64,000 bases of DNA, taken from contig NZ_JAGSYF010000005.1 in NCBI RefSeq assembly GCF_025685645.1, forward strand, positions 62,001-126,000. Reading direction: 5' to 3'. This document shows, piece after piece, positions 52,135-59,549 of the stretch. Below the pieces are notes generated by a model that had not been told where the DNA came from, searched no databases, and was given only the letters and a program-made list of their open reading frames with translations. The translations under genes were made by a program, and so were the position numbers. The DNA is from Edaphobacter bradus (lineage in GTDB: Bacteria; Acidobacteriota; Terriglobia; Terriglobales; Acidobacteriaceae). The first letter of the stretch is position 1, and each line of letters starts with the position of its first letter.

Positions 52135-53310
52135 ATGCTTCGATTTTCCACAGCAGGTGAGAGCCACGGTGAGAGCCTTGTGGCTATGGTCAGCGGTCTT
52201 CCGGCGGGTGTCCCGGTCGATCAGGAGTTCATCAACCGGGAGCTTTGGCGGCGGCAAAAGGGCTATGGCCGGGGCGGACGCATGCGGATTGAGCGTGACA
52301 CGGCCCACATCCTCTCGGGTGTACGTCACGGCAAGACGATCGGCTCGCCGGTTGCGCTGACGATCGCCAACAATGACTGGAAGAACTGGACCGAGATTCT
52401 CCCGGTGGAGGAGGGCGATCCCGCGAAACACAAGGCGGTGGCTTCGCCGCGTCCGGGGCACGCCGATCTTGCCGGAGCTATCAAGTACGACTTCAAAGAT
52501 GCCCGTTATGTACTTGAAAGAGCGAGTGCTCGTGAGAGTACGGCACGTGTCGCCTCGGGCGCCTTTGCCAAGCTTCTGCTGCGTGCGCTTGGCGTCGAGG
52601 TGCTGAGCCATGTGATTCGCGTTGGCAAGGCTGAACTTTCGCGACCTGCGCAGTGGGATGAGATCGTCGCGCTGTCGCATAAGGATGAGGTTCTGTTGAA
52701 CTGCGTCGATCCCGAGAGCGAGGCGCGGATGAAGGCCGAGGTGGATGCTGTCCTGCGCACCGGCGATACGGTTGGCGGCGTCTTCGAGGTGATTGTTCAC
52801 GGGCTCCCGCCTGGAATTGGGACGCATGCGAACTGGGACGAGCGTCTGGACGGACTGCTGGCCCAGACGGTGATGAGCCTGCAGGCGGTGAAGGCGGTGG
52901 AGATTGGCCGCGGCGTTACGGCGGCGGAGTCGCTTGGCTCCGCGGTCCATGATGCGATCGGCTACGAGGGCTCCAGCGTCGACTTTACGAAGTTCTCTCG
53001 CGACCACAACAATGCAGGCGGCATCGAGGGTGGTATCTCCAATGGTGAGGATGTTGTGGTTCGGGGATACCTGAAGCCGATCTCCACGTTGCGGCGGCCG
53101 CTGGGCAGCGTCAGCTTTGAGACTCGCGAGCCGGTCAAGGCGGCTTATGAGCGCAGTGACGTTTGTGTGGTTCCGGCTGCGGGAGTTGCGGCGGAGGCGA
53201 TGGTTGCTCTGACGATCGCGCGGCTGGTGATTGAGAAGTTCGGCGGCGACTCGCTGCGTGAGCTGGAGCGCAACTACAAGGGCTATCTGGAGCAGATCAA
53301 GGCGTATTAA
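52135..53310 (+). CDS. aroC: Chorismate synthase
   Basis: The 391-residue enzyme makes chorismate from 5-enolpyruvylshikimate 3-phosphate with reduced FMN, the last shikimate-pathway step. Signatures are STAGESHGESL at the N-terminus, ASPRPGHADLAGAIKY, ERASARESTARVASGA and GIEGGISNGEDVVVR. The length is normal. The stop is immediately followed by the def start (1-bp gap), so the two are co-transcribed. Confidence 0.97.
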   Translation: MLRFSTAGESHGESLVAMVSGLPAGVPVDQEFINRELWRRQKGYGRGGRMRIERDTAHILSGVRHGKTIGSPVALTIANNDWKNWTEILPVEEGDPAKHKAVASPRPGHADLAGAIKYDFKDARYVLERASARESTARVASGAFAKLLLRALGVEVLSHVIRVGKAELSRPAQWDEIVALSHKDEVLLNCVDPESEARMKAEVDAVLRTGDTVGGVFEVIVHGLPPGIGTHANWDERLDGLLAQTVMSLQAVKAVEIGRGVTAAESLGSAVHDAIGYEGSSVDFTKFSRDHNNAGGIEGGISNGEDVVVRGYLKPISTLRRPLGSVSFETREPVKAAYERSDVCVVPAAGVAAEAMVALTIARLVIEKFGGDSLRELERNYKGYLEQIKAY

Positions 53311-53311
53311 C

Positions 53312-53836
53312 GTGCAAAAAACGATCAAAGTTTATGACATCGTCAAGTATCCTGACCCCATTCTGTCGAAGCGCGGCGAGCCGGTGACGGTCTTTGACGA
53401 GAAGCTGAAGACGCTGGTGGAGGAGATGTTCGAGTCGATGTATGCCGCGCATGGCATCGGCCTGGCGGCGCCGCAGATCGGGCTGTCGCAACGGCTTACG
53501 GTCATCGACATCAGCTTCAAGAAGAACCCTGAGGAGAAGATCGTCCTCATCAATCCGGTGATCGTGGCGCGCGAAGGCAAGCAGTTTGAGGAGGAGGGAT
53601 GCCTCAGCCTGCCGGAGATCCGCGAGAAGGTGCGCCGCGCCGCGTGGGTCAAGGTTCGCGCGCAGGATGTCGAGGGAAACTGGTTCGAGGTTGAGGGCGA
53701 TGAACTGCTCGCGCGTGCGTTCCAGCACGAGATCGATCATCTGGATGGCATTCTCTTCATCGATCACCTGAGCCGGCTGAAACGGGACCTCGTTCGCAGC
53801 AGGATCAAGAAGATGCAGAAGAATGGTGAGTGGTAG
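53312..53836 (+). CDS. def: Peptide deformylase
   Basis: The 174-residue enzyme removes the formyl group from nascent proteins. All three metal/active-site motifs are present: GIGLAAPQIG, EEGCLSLP (Cys ligand) and QHEIDHLDG (two His and the catalytic Glu). The start is GTG 53312, right after the aroC stop, with AAGG about nine bases upstream; the frame is open further into aroC but without homology. Confidence 0.96.
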   Translation: MQKTIKVYDIVKYPDPILSKRGEPVTVFDEKLKTLVEEMFESMYAAHGIGLAAPQIGLSQRLTVIDISFKKNPEEKIVLINPVIVAREGKQFEEEGCLSLPEIREKVRRAAWVKVRAQDVEGNWFEVEGDELLARAFQHEIDHLDGILFIDHLSRLKRDLVRSRIKKMQKNGEW

Positions 53837-53934
53837 CGCGGCGCGGGGAAACGGCTCACCACAGGGGTTCAGACTGAATCGCGGTTCAGGCAGGAAACAT
53901 AGGCATTTTGCGGGGAGACGGTTACCATAGAGGT

Positions 53935-55110
53935 ATGAGCGAGGTTCTGGAGCAGGAAGCGAAGGCTTCGACCGGGCATGCGTCGAAGTACACGAGGAAC
54001 AACCCTTATTTGTCTACAGTCAGCGTGAACTATCTGCTGACGGGCCAGGGGTCGGAGAAAGAGACGCGTCACGTTGAGCTGACGCTTGAAGAGGGCATGA
54101 CGTACACGCCCGGGGATGCGGTCGGGATCATCCCGGAGAACCGCCCCGAGGCCGTTGCGGATGTGCTGAAGGCGCTCGGCTATAGGGGCGACGAGCGCGT
54201 TTTGGACCACTACAAGGTCGAGATCAGCCTGGAAGAGGCGCTGCGTACGCGGTTGGGCATCGGTAAGCTGGCGCGCGGCAGCGTGGGGCAGTACGCCAAG
54301 CTGGTGCCGGAACTGGACGGGCTGAAGGTTCTGGTTGGGCCGGAGAACAAGGCGCGCGCCGAGGAGTACTGCTGGGGACGCGAGTTTGTGGATCTGGCGA
54401 CGGATTTTCCGGGCGTCATTACCGAGCCGCAGCAGTTGTTCAATGTGCTGCAGCGCCTGACGCCTCGCATGTACTCGATTGCTTCGAGCCAGAAGCAGCA
54501 TCCGGACTCGGTGCACACGACGGTGCGGGTCATCCGTTACGACTCGCACGGACGCAGCCGGCAGGGTGTGGCGAGCGGCCACATCGGCGACCGCGCCGGC
54601 GAAGGCATGAAGATTCCGATCTTCCTGCACTCCAATGCCAACTTCAGGCTGCCGGAGGACACGACGGCTCCGGTCATCATGATCGGCCCCGGTACGGGGA
54701 TTGCGCCGTTCCGGGCGTTTCTGGAGGAGCGGCAGGCGACCGGGCAGACGGGCGACAACTGGCTGTTCTTTGGAGAGCAGCGCGAGAAGATGGACTTCCT
54801 GTACAAAGACCAGCTGCTGGGCATGGTGAAGGAAGGGGTGCTTAAGCGGCTGGATACGGCGTTCTCGCGCGATCAGGCTTGCAAGGTCTATGTTCAGGAC
54901 CGCATGCAGGAGAACGCTAAGGAGCTGTTCGAGTGGCTTGAACGGGGTGCGTACTTCTATGTCTGCGGCGATGCGACCCGCATGGCCAAGGACGTCGAGA
55001 CGGCGCTTCTGGATGTCATCGCCAGGGGCTCGAACGGGACACTGGAGCATGCCGCGGAGTATCTAGCCGCGATGAAGAAGCAGAAGCGGTACCAGCGGGA
55101 CGTTTACTAG
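53935..55110 (+). CDS. CysJ-like flavoprotein NADPH reductase without flavodoxin domain
   Basis: The 391-residue protein is of the ferredoxin-NADP reductase superfamily. It has an FAD-binding domain with a connecting insert (YTPGDAVGIIPEN; RMYSIASSQ binds FAD) and an NADPH domain (MIGPGTGIAPFRAFLEER; YFYVCGDATRMAKDVE), ending in an aromatic Tyr. This matches the C-terminal two thirds of sulfite reductase flavoprotein (CysJ), but the N-terminal FMN-binding flavodoxin domain is missing. It must pass electrons to a separate carrier or directly to a sulfite reductase hemoprotein. No sulfite reductase is adjacent. Confidence 0.9.
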   Translation: MSEVLEQEAKASTGHASKYTRNNPYLSTVSVNYLLTGQGSEKETRHVELTLEEGMTYTPGDAVGIIPENRPEAVADVLKALGYRGDERVLDHYKVEISLEEALRTRLGIGKLARGSVGQYAKLVPELDGLKVLVGPENKARAEEYCWGREFVDLATDFPGVITEPQQLFNVLQRLTPRMYSIASSQKQHPDSVHTTVRVIRYDSHGRSRQGVASGHIGDRAGEGMKIPIFLHSNANFRLPEDTTAPVIMIGPGTGIAPFRAFLEERQATGQTGDNWLFFGEQREKMDFLYKDQLLGMVKEGVLKRLDTAFSRDQACKVYVQDRMQENAKELFEWLERGAYFYVCGDATRMAKDVETALLDVIARGSNGTLEHAAEYLAAMKKQKRYQRDVY

Positions 55111-55145
55111 TCTGGAGTCATTGGGTTAGTGACGGAGGTGGCAGA

Positions 55146-55175
55146 GGGACGGCGCATGGGCGCCGTCCCTTTGTA
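55146..55175. terminator. Hairpin terminator after the CysJ-like gene
   Basis: A 10-bp GC stem, GGGACGGCGC (55146-55155), loop ATGG, GCGCCGTCCC (55160-55169), is followed by TTTGTATTT. It lies 35 bp after the reductase stop and between two converging genes, so it may serve both. Confidence 0.8.
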
Positions 55176-55184
55176 TTTGAGGGA

Positions 55185-55625
55185 CTAGACGCGGTGGTAG
55201 TCGGCGCGCCAGTTGGTGATGGACTCCTTGATGGCCTTGGGTTCGAGGCCCTGGGTGAGGGTCTTGTGAACGAGGGCAGGGATCTCGGCGTCGGAGGCGA
55301 AGCGGAGAGCGATGAGCTGCTGGCAGGTGAGCTCGCCGACGTGAGCAAGATCGGCGGCGGGGAGCAACGCCGCGAGGCGGAGGCGCTCTTCAAGGCGAAT
55401 GACGCGGTCCTGCAGCTTGAGGTCTTGAGCGCGGGTCCTGATGACGAAGACCGTAAGGGCGATGGAGATGACGATCCACCAGAGGTGCAGGTGAGGGTGC
55501 TCGGGCCAGTGCCGGATGGTGGTGTAGATGGCAAAGATGAAATTGAGCACAAAGAGCGGGAAGATGACAAAGTGCGTCGCGGGGTCGAGACGTCCGTGAT
55601 TCTTGAAGTTTTGTTCAGCGGCCAT
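55185..55625 (-). CDS. DUF6526-like membrane protein
   Basis: The 146-residue protein begins AAEQNFKNHGRLDP, then has two membrane helices (about residues 18-38 and 47-67: VIFPLFVLNFIFAIY and LWWIVISIALTVFVI) and a soluble helical C-terminus. The sequence matches a small family of unknown function common in Acidobacteria and Bacteroidetes (DUF6526 from memory). ATG 55625 has AAAGGAA upstream; the frame extends 120 bp further without homology. Function is unknown. Confidence 0.78.
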   Translation of the reverse strand: MAAEQNFKNHGRLDPATHFVIFPLFVLNFIFAIYTTIRHWPEHPHLHLWWIVISIALTVFVIRTRAQDLKLQDRVIRLEERLRLAALLPAADLAHVGELTCQQLIALRFASDAEIPALVHKTLTQGLEPKAIKESITNWRADYHRV

Positions 55626-55715
55626 GCAATTCCTTTCTGAGGTGGGAGCGGGAACAGCATAGCATTGCCGCCCACCGGTCCGGAGCAAACTTTGTTTTGC
55701 GATAGGCTGGAGCAT

Positions 55716-56582
55716 ATGGCTGTAGCGAAGAAGCGGATTGGTGTGCATGTAGGAACAGGCGGCGGGGTTTGGACGGCGGTGGAGCGGGCCGTGGAGGCCG
55801 GGGCGAATACTCTTCAGATATTTTCAGCGAGTCCAAGGATGTGGAAGGCGTCGCCGGTGAAGGCAACCGATGCGGCAAAGATGCAGGAGCTGCGGGCGAA
55901 GCATGATGTGGGGCCGGTGGCAGTGCATGCGAGCTACCTGATCAACCTGTGCAGCCAGACCGAGAGCGTACGGGCGAACTCGACGTCAGCGTTTCGCGGG
56001 GAGGTGGAGAGGGCTCTGGCGCTGGGAGCGGAGTTTCTGGTGCTGCATCCGGGAAGCTGGAAGGGGCTGACGCGGGAGCAGGGATTGACGCTAGCTGCTG
56101 AGTCGATTGAGAAGGCGATTGAAGGGATCGATTTTGCCGGGAAGAACTTCAGGATTCTGATTGAGAACACGGCCGGGGCGGAGTTTTCGCTGGGGGGCAA
56201 GCTGGAGCAGGTGGCGGAGCTGGTGGAGACGCTGAAGCCGTGCGCTCCGGTGGCGGTGTGCCTGGATACCTGCCACGTGCATGTCTCGGGGTACGACATC
56301 GTGACGGCGGATGGATACATCGAGACGATGAAGCTGGTGGAGTCGACGGTAGGGTTCGAGGCAGTGAAGGTGTGGCACTGCAACGACGCGAAGGCGGCGA
56401 TGGGGTCGAAGCTGGACCGGCATGAGCACATCGGGGAGGGGATGATCGGGGCGGAGGCGTTTCGGCGGCTGCTGCACGATAAGCGGTTTGCCCACGCGGC
56501 GTTTATTGCGGAGACTCCGGTGGATGCTCCGGGGGATGAGGCGAGGAATGTGGGGGTGTTGAGGACGCTGGCGGCTGGATGA
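55716..56582 (+). CDS. nfo: Endonuclease IV (AP endonuclease)
   Basis: The 288-residue TIM-barrel enzyme cleaves DNA at abasic sites. The zinc ligands are recognisable in VHASYLINL, LVLHPGSW, IENTAG, CLDTCHVHVSGYDI, HCNDAK and DRHEHIGEG. The start is ATG 55716 (GGAG just upstream). Its 3' end, from about 56498, exists in two more degenerate copies at 57927 and 59417 (see separate entries). Confidence 0.95.
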   Translation: MAVAKKRIGVHVGTGGGVWTAVERAVEAGANTLQIFSASPRMWKASPVKATDAAKMQELRAKHDVGPVAVHASYLINLCSQTESVRANSTSAFRGEVERALALGAEFLVLHPGSWKGLTREQGLTLAAESIEKAIEGIDFAGKNFRILIENTAGAEFSLGGKLEQVAELVETLKPCAPVAVCLDTCHVHVSGYDIVTADGYIETMKLVESTVGFEAVKVWHCNDAKAAMGSKLDRHEHIGEGMIGAEAFRRLLHDKRFAHAAFIAETPVDAPGDEARNVGVLRTLAAG

Positions 56583-56583
56583 G
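56498..56583 (+). repeat. nfo 3'-end repeat, copy A (functional)
   Basis: The genuine end of nfo, from GCGTTTATTGCGGAGACTCC through GAGGACGCTGGCGGC to the stop. It is the reference for the two partial copies downstream. Confidence 0.85.
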
Positions 56584-56628
56584 TAGTGAGGGACGAATAG
56601 AGGCGTTTCTTTTGCTACATTGGCTGTC

Positions 56629-57549
56629 ATGCGCAAACTGCTGCTCTATGTTTGCTTTGCGTTGACTATGGCGCGCTCGCCTCATCCAGTGTTTGCGCAG
56701 TTTTCGGATCCTCGCACGTATACCAACTCTCCGGTGGGTGTTAATCAGATCGAGCTGATGTACTCCTATGACCGATCCAATAGTTCGATCGACTCCTCGC
56801 TTATTGTGGGAGAGGCGAAGCTCAATCTGAATCAGGGAATCATCACCTACACACGCTATTTTGGCGTGCTTCATCGACTGACCTGGGTGGAACCCAGTTT
56901 TCCGATCGCCGGAGTTTCAGGTTCGATCGGCGGGACCAACATCAACGGGTCTGTGACCGGGACCGGCGATTCCAGCTATCAGATTGGCATGTTGCTGAAA
57001 GGTGGCCCAGCGCTCAGCGTGTCAGAATTCGAAAGCTATAAGCCCACGACCTCTGTTGGAGCGAGTCTTACCTTCACGGCGCCCACAGGGCAGTATGACC
57101 GTAACCAGCTTTTCAATCTTGGTTCCGATCGCTGGTCATTCAAGCCGGAGATTGGCATGTCACAGCCGTTTGGGCGGGAGCAGAAGTGGGTGATTGATGG
57201 GCATGTCAATTCTTATTTCTATACGGACAATCGTACGTATCGTGGTCTGGAGATACTCAAGCAGCGGGCACTGCCTGGAGTGGAGGCACACCTCAGCTAC
57301 TCGTTTAACGGCGCGGTGTGGGCTTCTCTGGATACTCGCTACTCTTTTCGCGGTGACACGTTGATCAACGGGGTGAACCAGAATGATGTGCAACAGAATT
57401 TCATAGGGGGTAGCGAGGTGAATGTTTCCCTGAATGCACGCAGCACGCTGATTTTTGTATTCGCCAGAGCATTGGTACACGAAAATGGGCCAAACAGCAC
57501 AGGTTTTGCCGTGAGATATGACTATGTCTGGGGCAAAGGCTACAGATGA
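56629..57549 (+). CDS. Outer-membrane beta-barrel protein of the MetA-pathway/transporter type
   Basis: The 306-residue exported protein has a signal peptide (ending near AQFSDPRTY). Alternating hydrophobic/polar strands throughout and a C-terminus ending in an aromatic-rich strand (FAVRYDYVWGKGY) are typical of an outer-membrane barrel. It resembles the putative MetA-pathway of phenol degradation family (PF13557), whose function is unknown. The ATG at 56629 opens the signal peptide; a TTG lies 9 bp earlier. It lies between the first and second copies of the nfo 3' sequence, so it may have been inserted. Confidence 0.7.
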   Translation: MRKLLLYVCFALTMARSPHPVFAQFSDPRTYTNSPVGVNQIELMYSYDRSNSSIDSSLIVGEAKLNLNQGIITYTRYFGVLHRLTWVEPSFPIAGVSGSIGGTNINGSVTGTGDSSYQIGMLLKGGPALSVSEFESYKPTTSVGASLTFTAPTGQYDRNQLFNLGSDRWSFKPEIGMSQPFGREQKWVIDGHVNSYFYTDNRTYRGLEILKQRALPGVEAHLSYSFNGAVWASLDTRYSFRGDTLINGVNQNDVQQNFIGGSEVNVSLNARSTLIFVFARALVHENGPNSTGFAVRYDYVWGKGYR

Positions 57550-57555
57550 GTCCCT

Positions 57556-57938
57556 TTAAGCGCCGAAGATTTCGGCGTCGATGAATTGATTGCGGAATTT
57601 GCCTTGTGGATCGTGCTAGGTGGCGAGGGCGCGGTAGTCGGGGAGTTTGGGGGTAGAGAGGTGGTTCAGGCGTGCGGGGGAGATGGTGTTGAGCTTCGCC
57701 CAGTGGGGACGGGCTTCGAACGGGGCGAGCTTTTCTTCGATGAGCGGAGGGACTTTCTGGACTTCGGGCCACTCGGGTTTCCGGGTGAAGTGGATGGCGA
57801 GCCCGGGGCGCTGGTAGCAGGGGCTTAGCCAGAGGTTGTCGGCGGCGATGGTGCGGAGTCCGGTGATGAAGAGGTGGGTGTGATGCGGTCGCGGAGCTGC
57901 TCGACGGCGAGGATGGCGGGGTCGCAGGGGACGAGGCG
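57556..57938 (-). pseudogene. FAD-linked lactone oxidase, C-terminal remnant
   Basis: Read on the minus strand, the segments LVPCDPAILAVEQLRDRI, then LRTIAADNLWLSPCYQRPG, LAIHFTRKPEWPEV, APFEARPHWAKLNTI and HDPQGKFRNQF give the C-terminal region of D-arabinono-1,4-lactone/xylitol oxidase-type FAD enzymes. A frameshift near 57870 and an in-frame stop (TAG in place of an amino-acid codon) near 57619 break it, and the N-terminal FAD domain is absent. The upstream edge coincides with a copy of the nfo 3' end. Confidence 0.75.
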
Positions 57939-58016
57939 CGGAATGTGGGTGTGCTGAGGACGCTGGCGGCGGGGTGAGGAATCCGGTCTGCGGTATTGTC
58001 GCGGGGTTCCCTGCAA
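57927..58016. repeat. nfo 3'-end repeat, copy B, with leuS-leader-like extension
   Basis: 57927-57978 repeats the last ~50 bp of nfo (GAGGACGCTGGCGGCGGGG) with few changes. It is followed by TCTGCGGTATTGTCG, which is also found just before leuS in copy C. It does not code here. Confidence 0.8.
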
Positions 58017-58034
58017 GCTGGTTCAGTAGGCCAG

Positions 58035-58607
58035 CTAGCGATTGTCTGTTGGGTAGATGTCGAATGTGACATCAAGAGCATCATGGACGCTTACCGACCC
58101 GCCGAAGACCTTGATTGGCGTTATTCCAAAGTCAGTCTGTTTTATATGAGTGGAGCCCGTATAGTGCCCGTTGCTATATGTCACGGGGAAGCGGACGGTT
58201 CTCTGTGCACCATGCAGCTTGAGGGTTCCCTCAACCAGGGAGTCGTTCTGCCGTGGCTCGATGTTCGTGGACGAGAAGGTAATCTCGGGATATCGGTGTG
58301 AGTCGAGCACTTGTTCGCTCAACATGACGGCTCTTATCTTCGCGCGCTCCGATTCGCTCGATCCCGGATCCAGAACCATCATCTTTTCGGTCTTGATATG
58401 AAAAGAGGCAATACGAGCATCGGCATCGATGCTTCCGCTCTCAATAGGCGCTGCGATCTCGTGGTTATGTCCCAGGCTTGAGAACAGACCTGATTTTGAG
58501 ACGTGCACCGTTATCTTCGATCGGGACGAATCGATGGGGACTTCCGCGGCGACCATGGAAGCTGTCCCGATTCCAGCAACAAAGAGCAGGAGCAGTATCT
58601 TGCGCAT
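58035..58607 (-). CDS. YceI-family periplasmic lipid-binding protein
   Basis: The 190-residue exported protein has a signal peptide followed by the YceI lipocalin-like barrel: DSSRSKITVHVSKSGLFSSLG, ARIASFHIKTEKM, YPEITFSS and TVRFPVTY strands. Family members bind polyisoprenoid or amide lipids. ATG 58607 has GGAGG six bases upstream; the frame is open 93 bp further. It shares orientation with the beta-barrel gene upstream (90-bp gap) and is probably co-transcribed with it. Confidence 0.85.
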   Translation of the reverse strand: MRKILLLLFVAGIGTASMVAAEVPIDSSRSKITVHVSKSGLFSSLGHNHEIAAPIESGSIDADARIASFHIKTEKMMVLDPGSSESERAKIRAVMLSEQVLDSHRYPEITFSSTNIEPRQNDSLVEGTLKLHGAQRTVRFPVTYSNGHYTGSTHIKQTDFGITPIKVFGGSVSVHDALDVTFDIYPTDNR

Positions 58608-58696
58608 GAAGACCTCCGCCGACCATCTGTTTAGAAGTGGATAACGAAACCGCCTGCGGCGACAACGTTGTTCTGGCTTCCCTGGCGAACCCCAAC

Positions 58697-59254
58697 TCAA
58701 AAGTTGGGAACGTTCAGTGTGTAATAGTCCCGAACCTCGATCCTCAGGCTGATAGGAAAGACGATGCGGATCGGAGTCCGGAAATCAACACCGCCGCCAA
58801 ATTGCGCGGTTGGTGTATTGCGGAACCGATTGGGATTTGCTTCACCGTTGTTGAGCGCTTTACTTCCTTCATAGAGGCCATACCCAAACCCGCTTGAGAG
58901 CCATGGCGAGATACGTTGTCCGTTGAGGAAGCGAACGCGCAGCGAGGGCGTGACATAGAGCCCCGCCAGACTGCTGATCGCACCGCGCTGTGCCGAATCA
59001 ATCTTGTGGCTGGGATCAGCCTCAAAGGGAATTTCAAGCTGCAACTCCGTTTTCCTGCCCGTCAGATGCCTGGCGTAGTTCACGGAGAAGGCAATGCTGC
59101 TCCCGGAGCTGAGAGGGAGACCAGTGGATGTGGATCCTCCGGGAATCTGCGTGTCGCCGAGTAAAAAACCTATTTCGCTCTTCTGCTGTTCTTGCGCGGA
59201 TCCAACGGCCGTGCAAAACAACACCAAACTTAGAAAACTGACCACGAATCTCAT
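58697..59254 (-). CDS. Small outer-membrane beta-barrel protein
   Basis: The 185-residue protein has a signal peptide (cleavage near GSAQEQQ) and about eight predicted beta strands ending in IRIVFPISLRIEVRDYYTL, an OmpA/OmpW-like barrel ending. The specific function is unknown; in related genomes such proteins sit near surface or lipid genes. It is probably in one transcript with the YceI gene downstream. Both are bracketed by copies B and C of the nfo 3' repeat. Confidence 0.75.
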   Translation of the reverse strand: MRFVVSFLSLVLFCTAVGSAQEQQKSEIGFLLGDTQIPGGSTSTGLPLSSGSSIAFSVNYARHLTGRKTELQLEIPFEADPSHKIDSAQRGAISSLAGLYVTPSLRVRFLNGQRISPWLSSGFGYGLYEGSKALNNGEANPNRFRNTPTAQFGGGVDFRTPIRIVFPISLRIEVRDYYTLNVPNF

Positions 59255-59416
59255 CGAATACCGTTCCTTTCATGCGCCGTTAGACTTCAAGTGGCTTTAG
59301 CCGGTTACAGAAAACAGCGATTCGCAGATGAGACAGTGACCACTATCAAAGCCGAGTAGTCAGATAGGAAGGTGCTTCTACGCGATGTGGTTTATTGCCT
59401 AAAGTTTCCGGAGTTT

Positions 59417-59540
59417 TTGCGCACATCGCGGAGTCGCCGGTGGACGCTCGGGGGATGAGGCGCGGAATTCGGGTGTGCTGACGACGCTGGCGGCTCGGTG
59501 GGGAACCCCATCTGCGGTATTGTCGCTGGTTTCTTTACAA
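59417..59540. repeat. nfo 3'-end repeat, copy C, joined to the leuS leader
   Basis: 59417-59503 matches the last ~85 bp of nfo with scattered changes and indels (no open frame is kept). It continues as CATCTGCGGTATTGTCG, the leader of leuS, shared with copy B. This suggests leuS once followed nfo directly. Confidence 0.78.
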
Positions 59541-59549
59541 TCGAAAGAT

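Noticed and set aside
52102-53328. Long minus-strand frame opposite aroC (also 53869-55050 opposite the CysJ-like gene)
   Set aside because: Same reason: shadow composition and no homology, while the plus-strand proteins are certain.
57586-57828. 80-codon plus-strand frame
   Set aside because: It is the shadow of the lactone oxidase pseudogene on the other strand.
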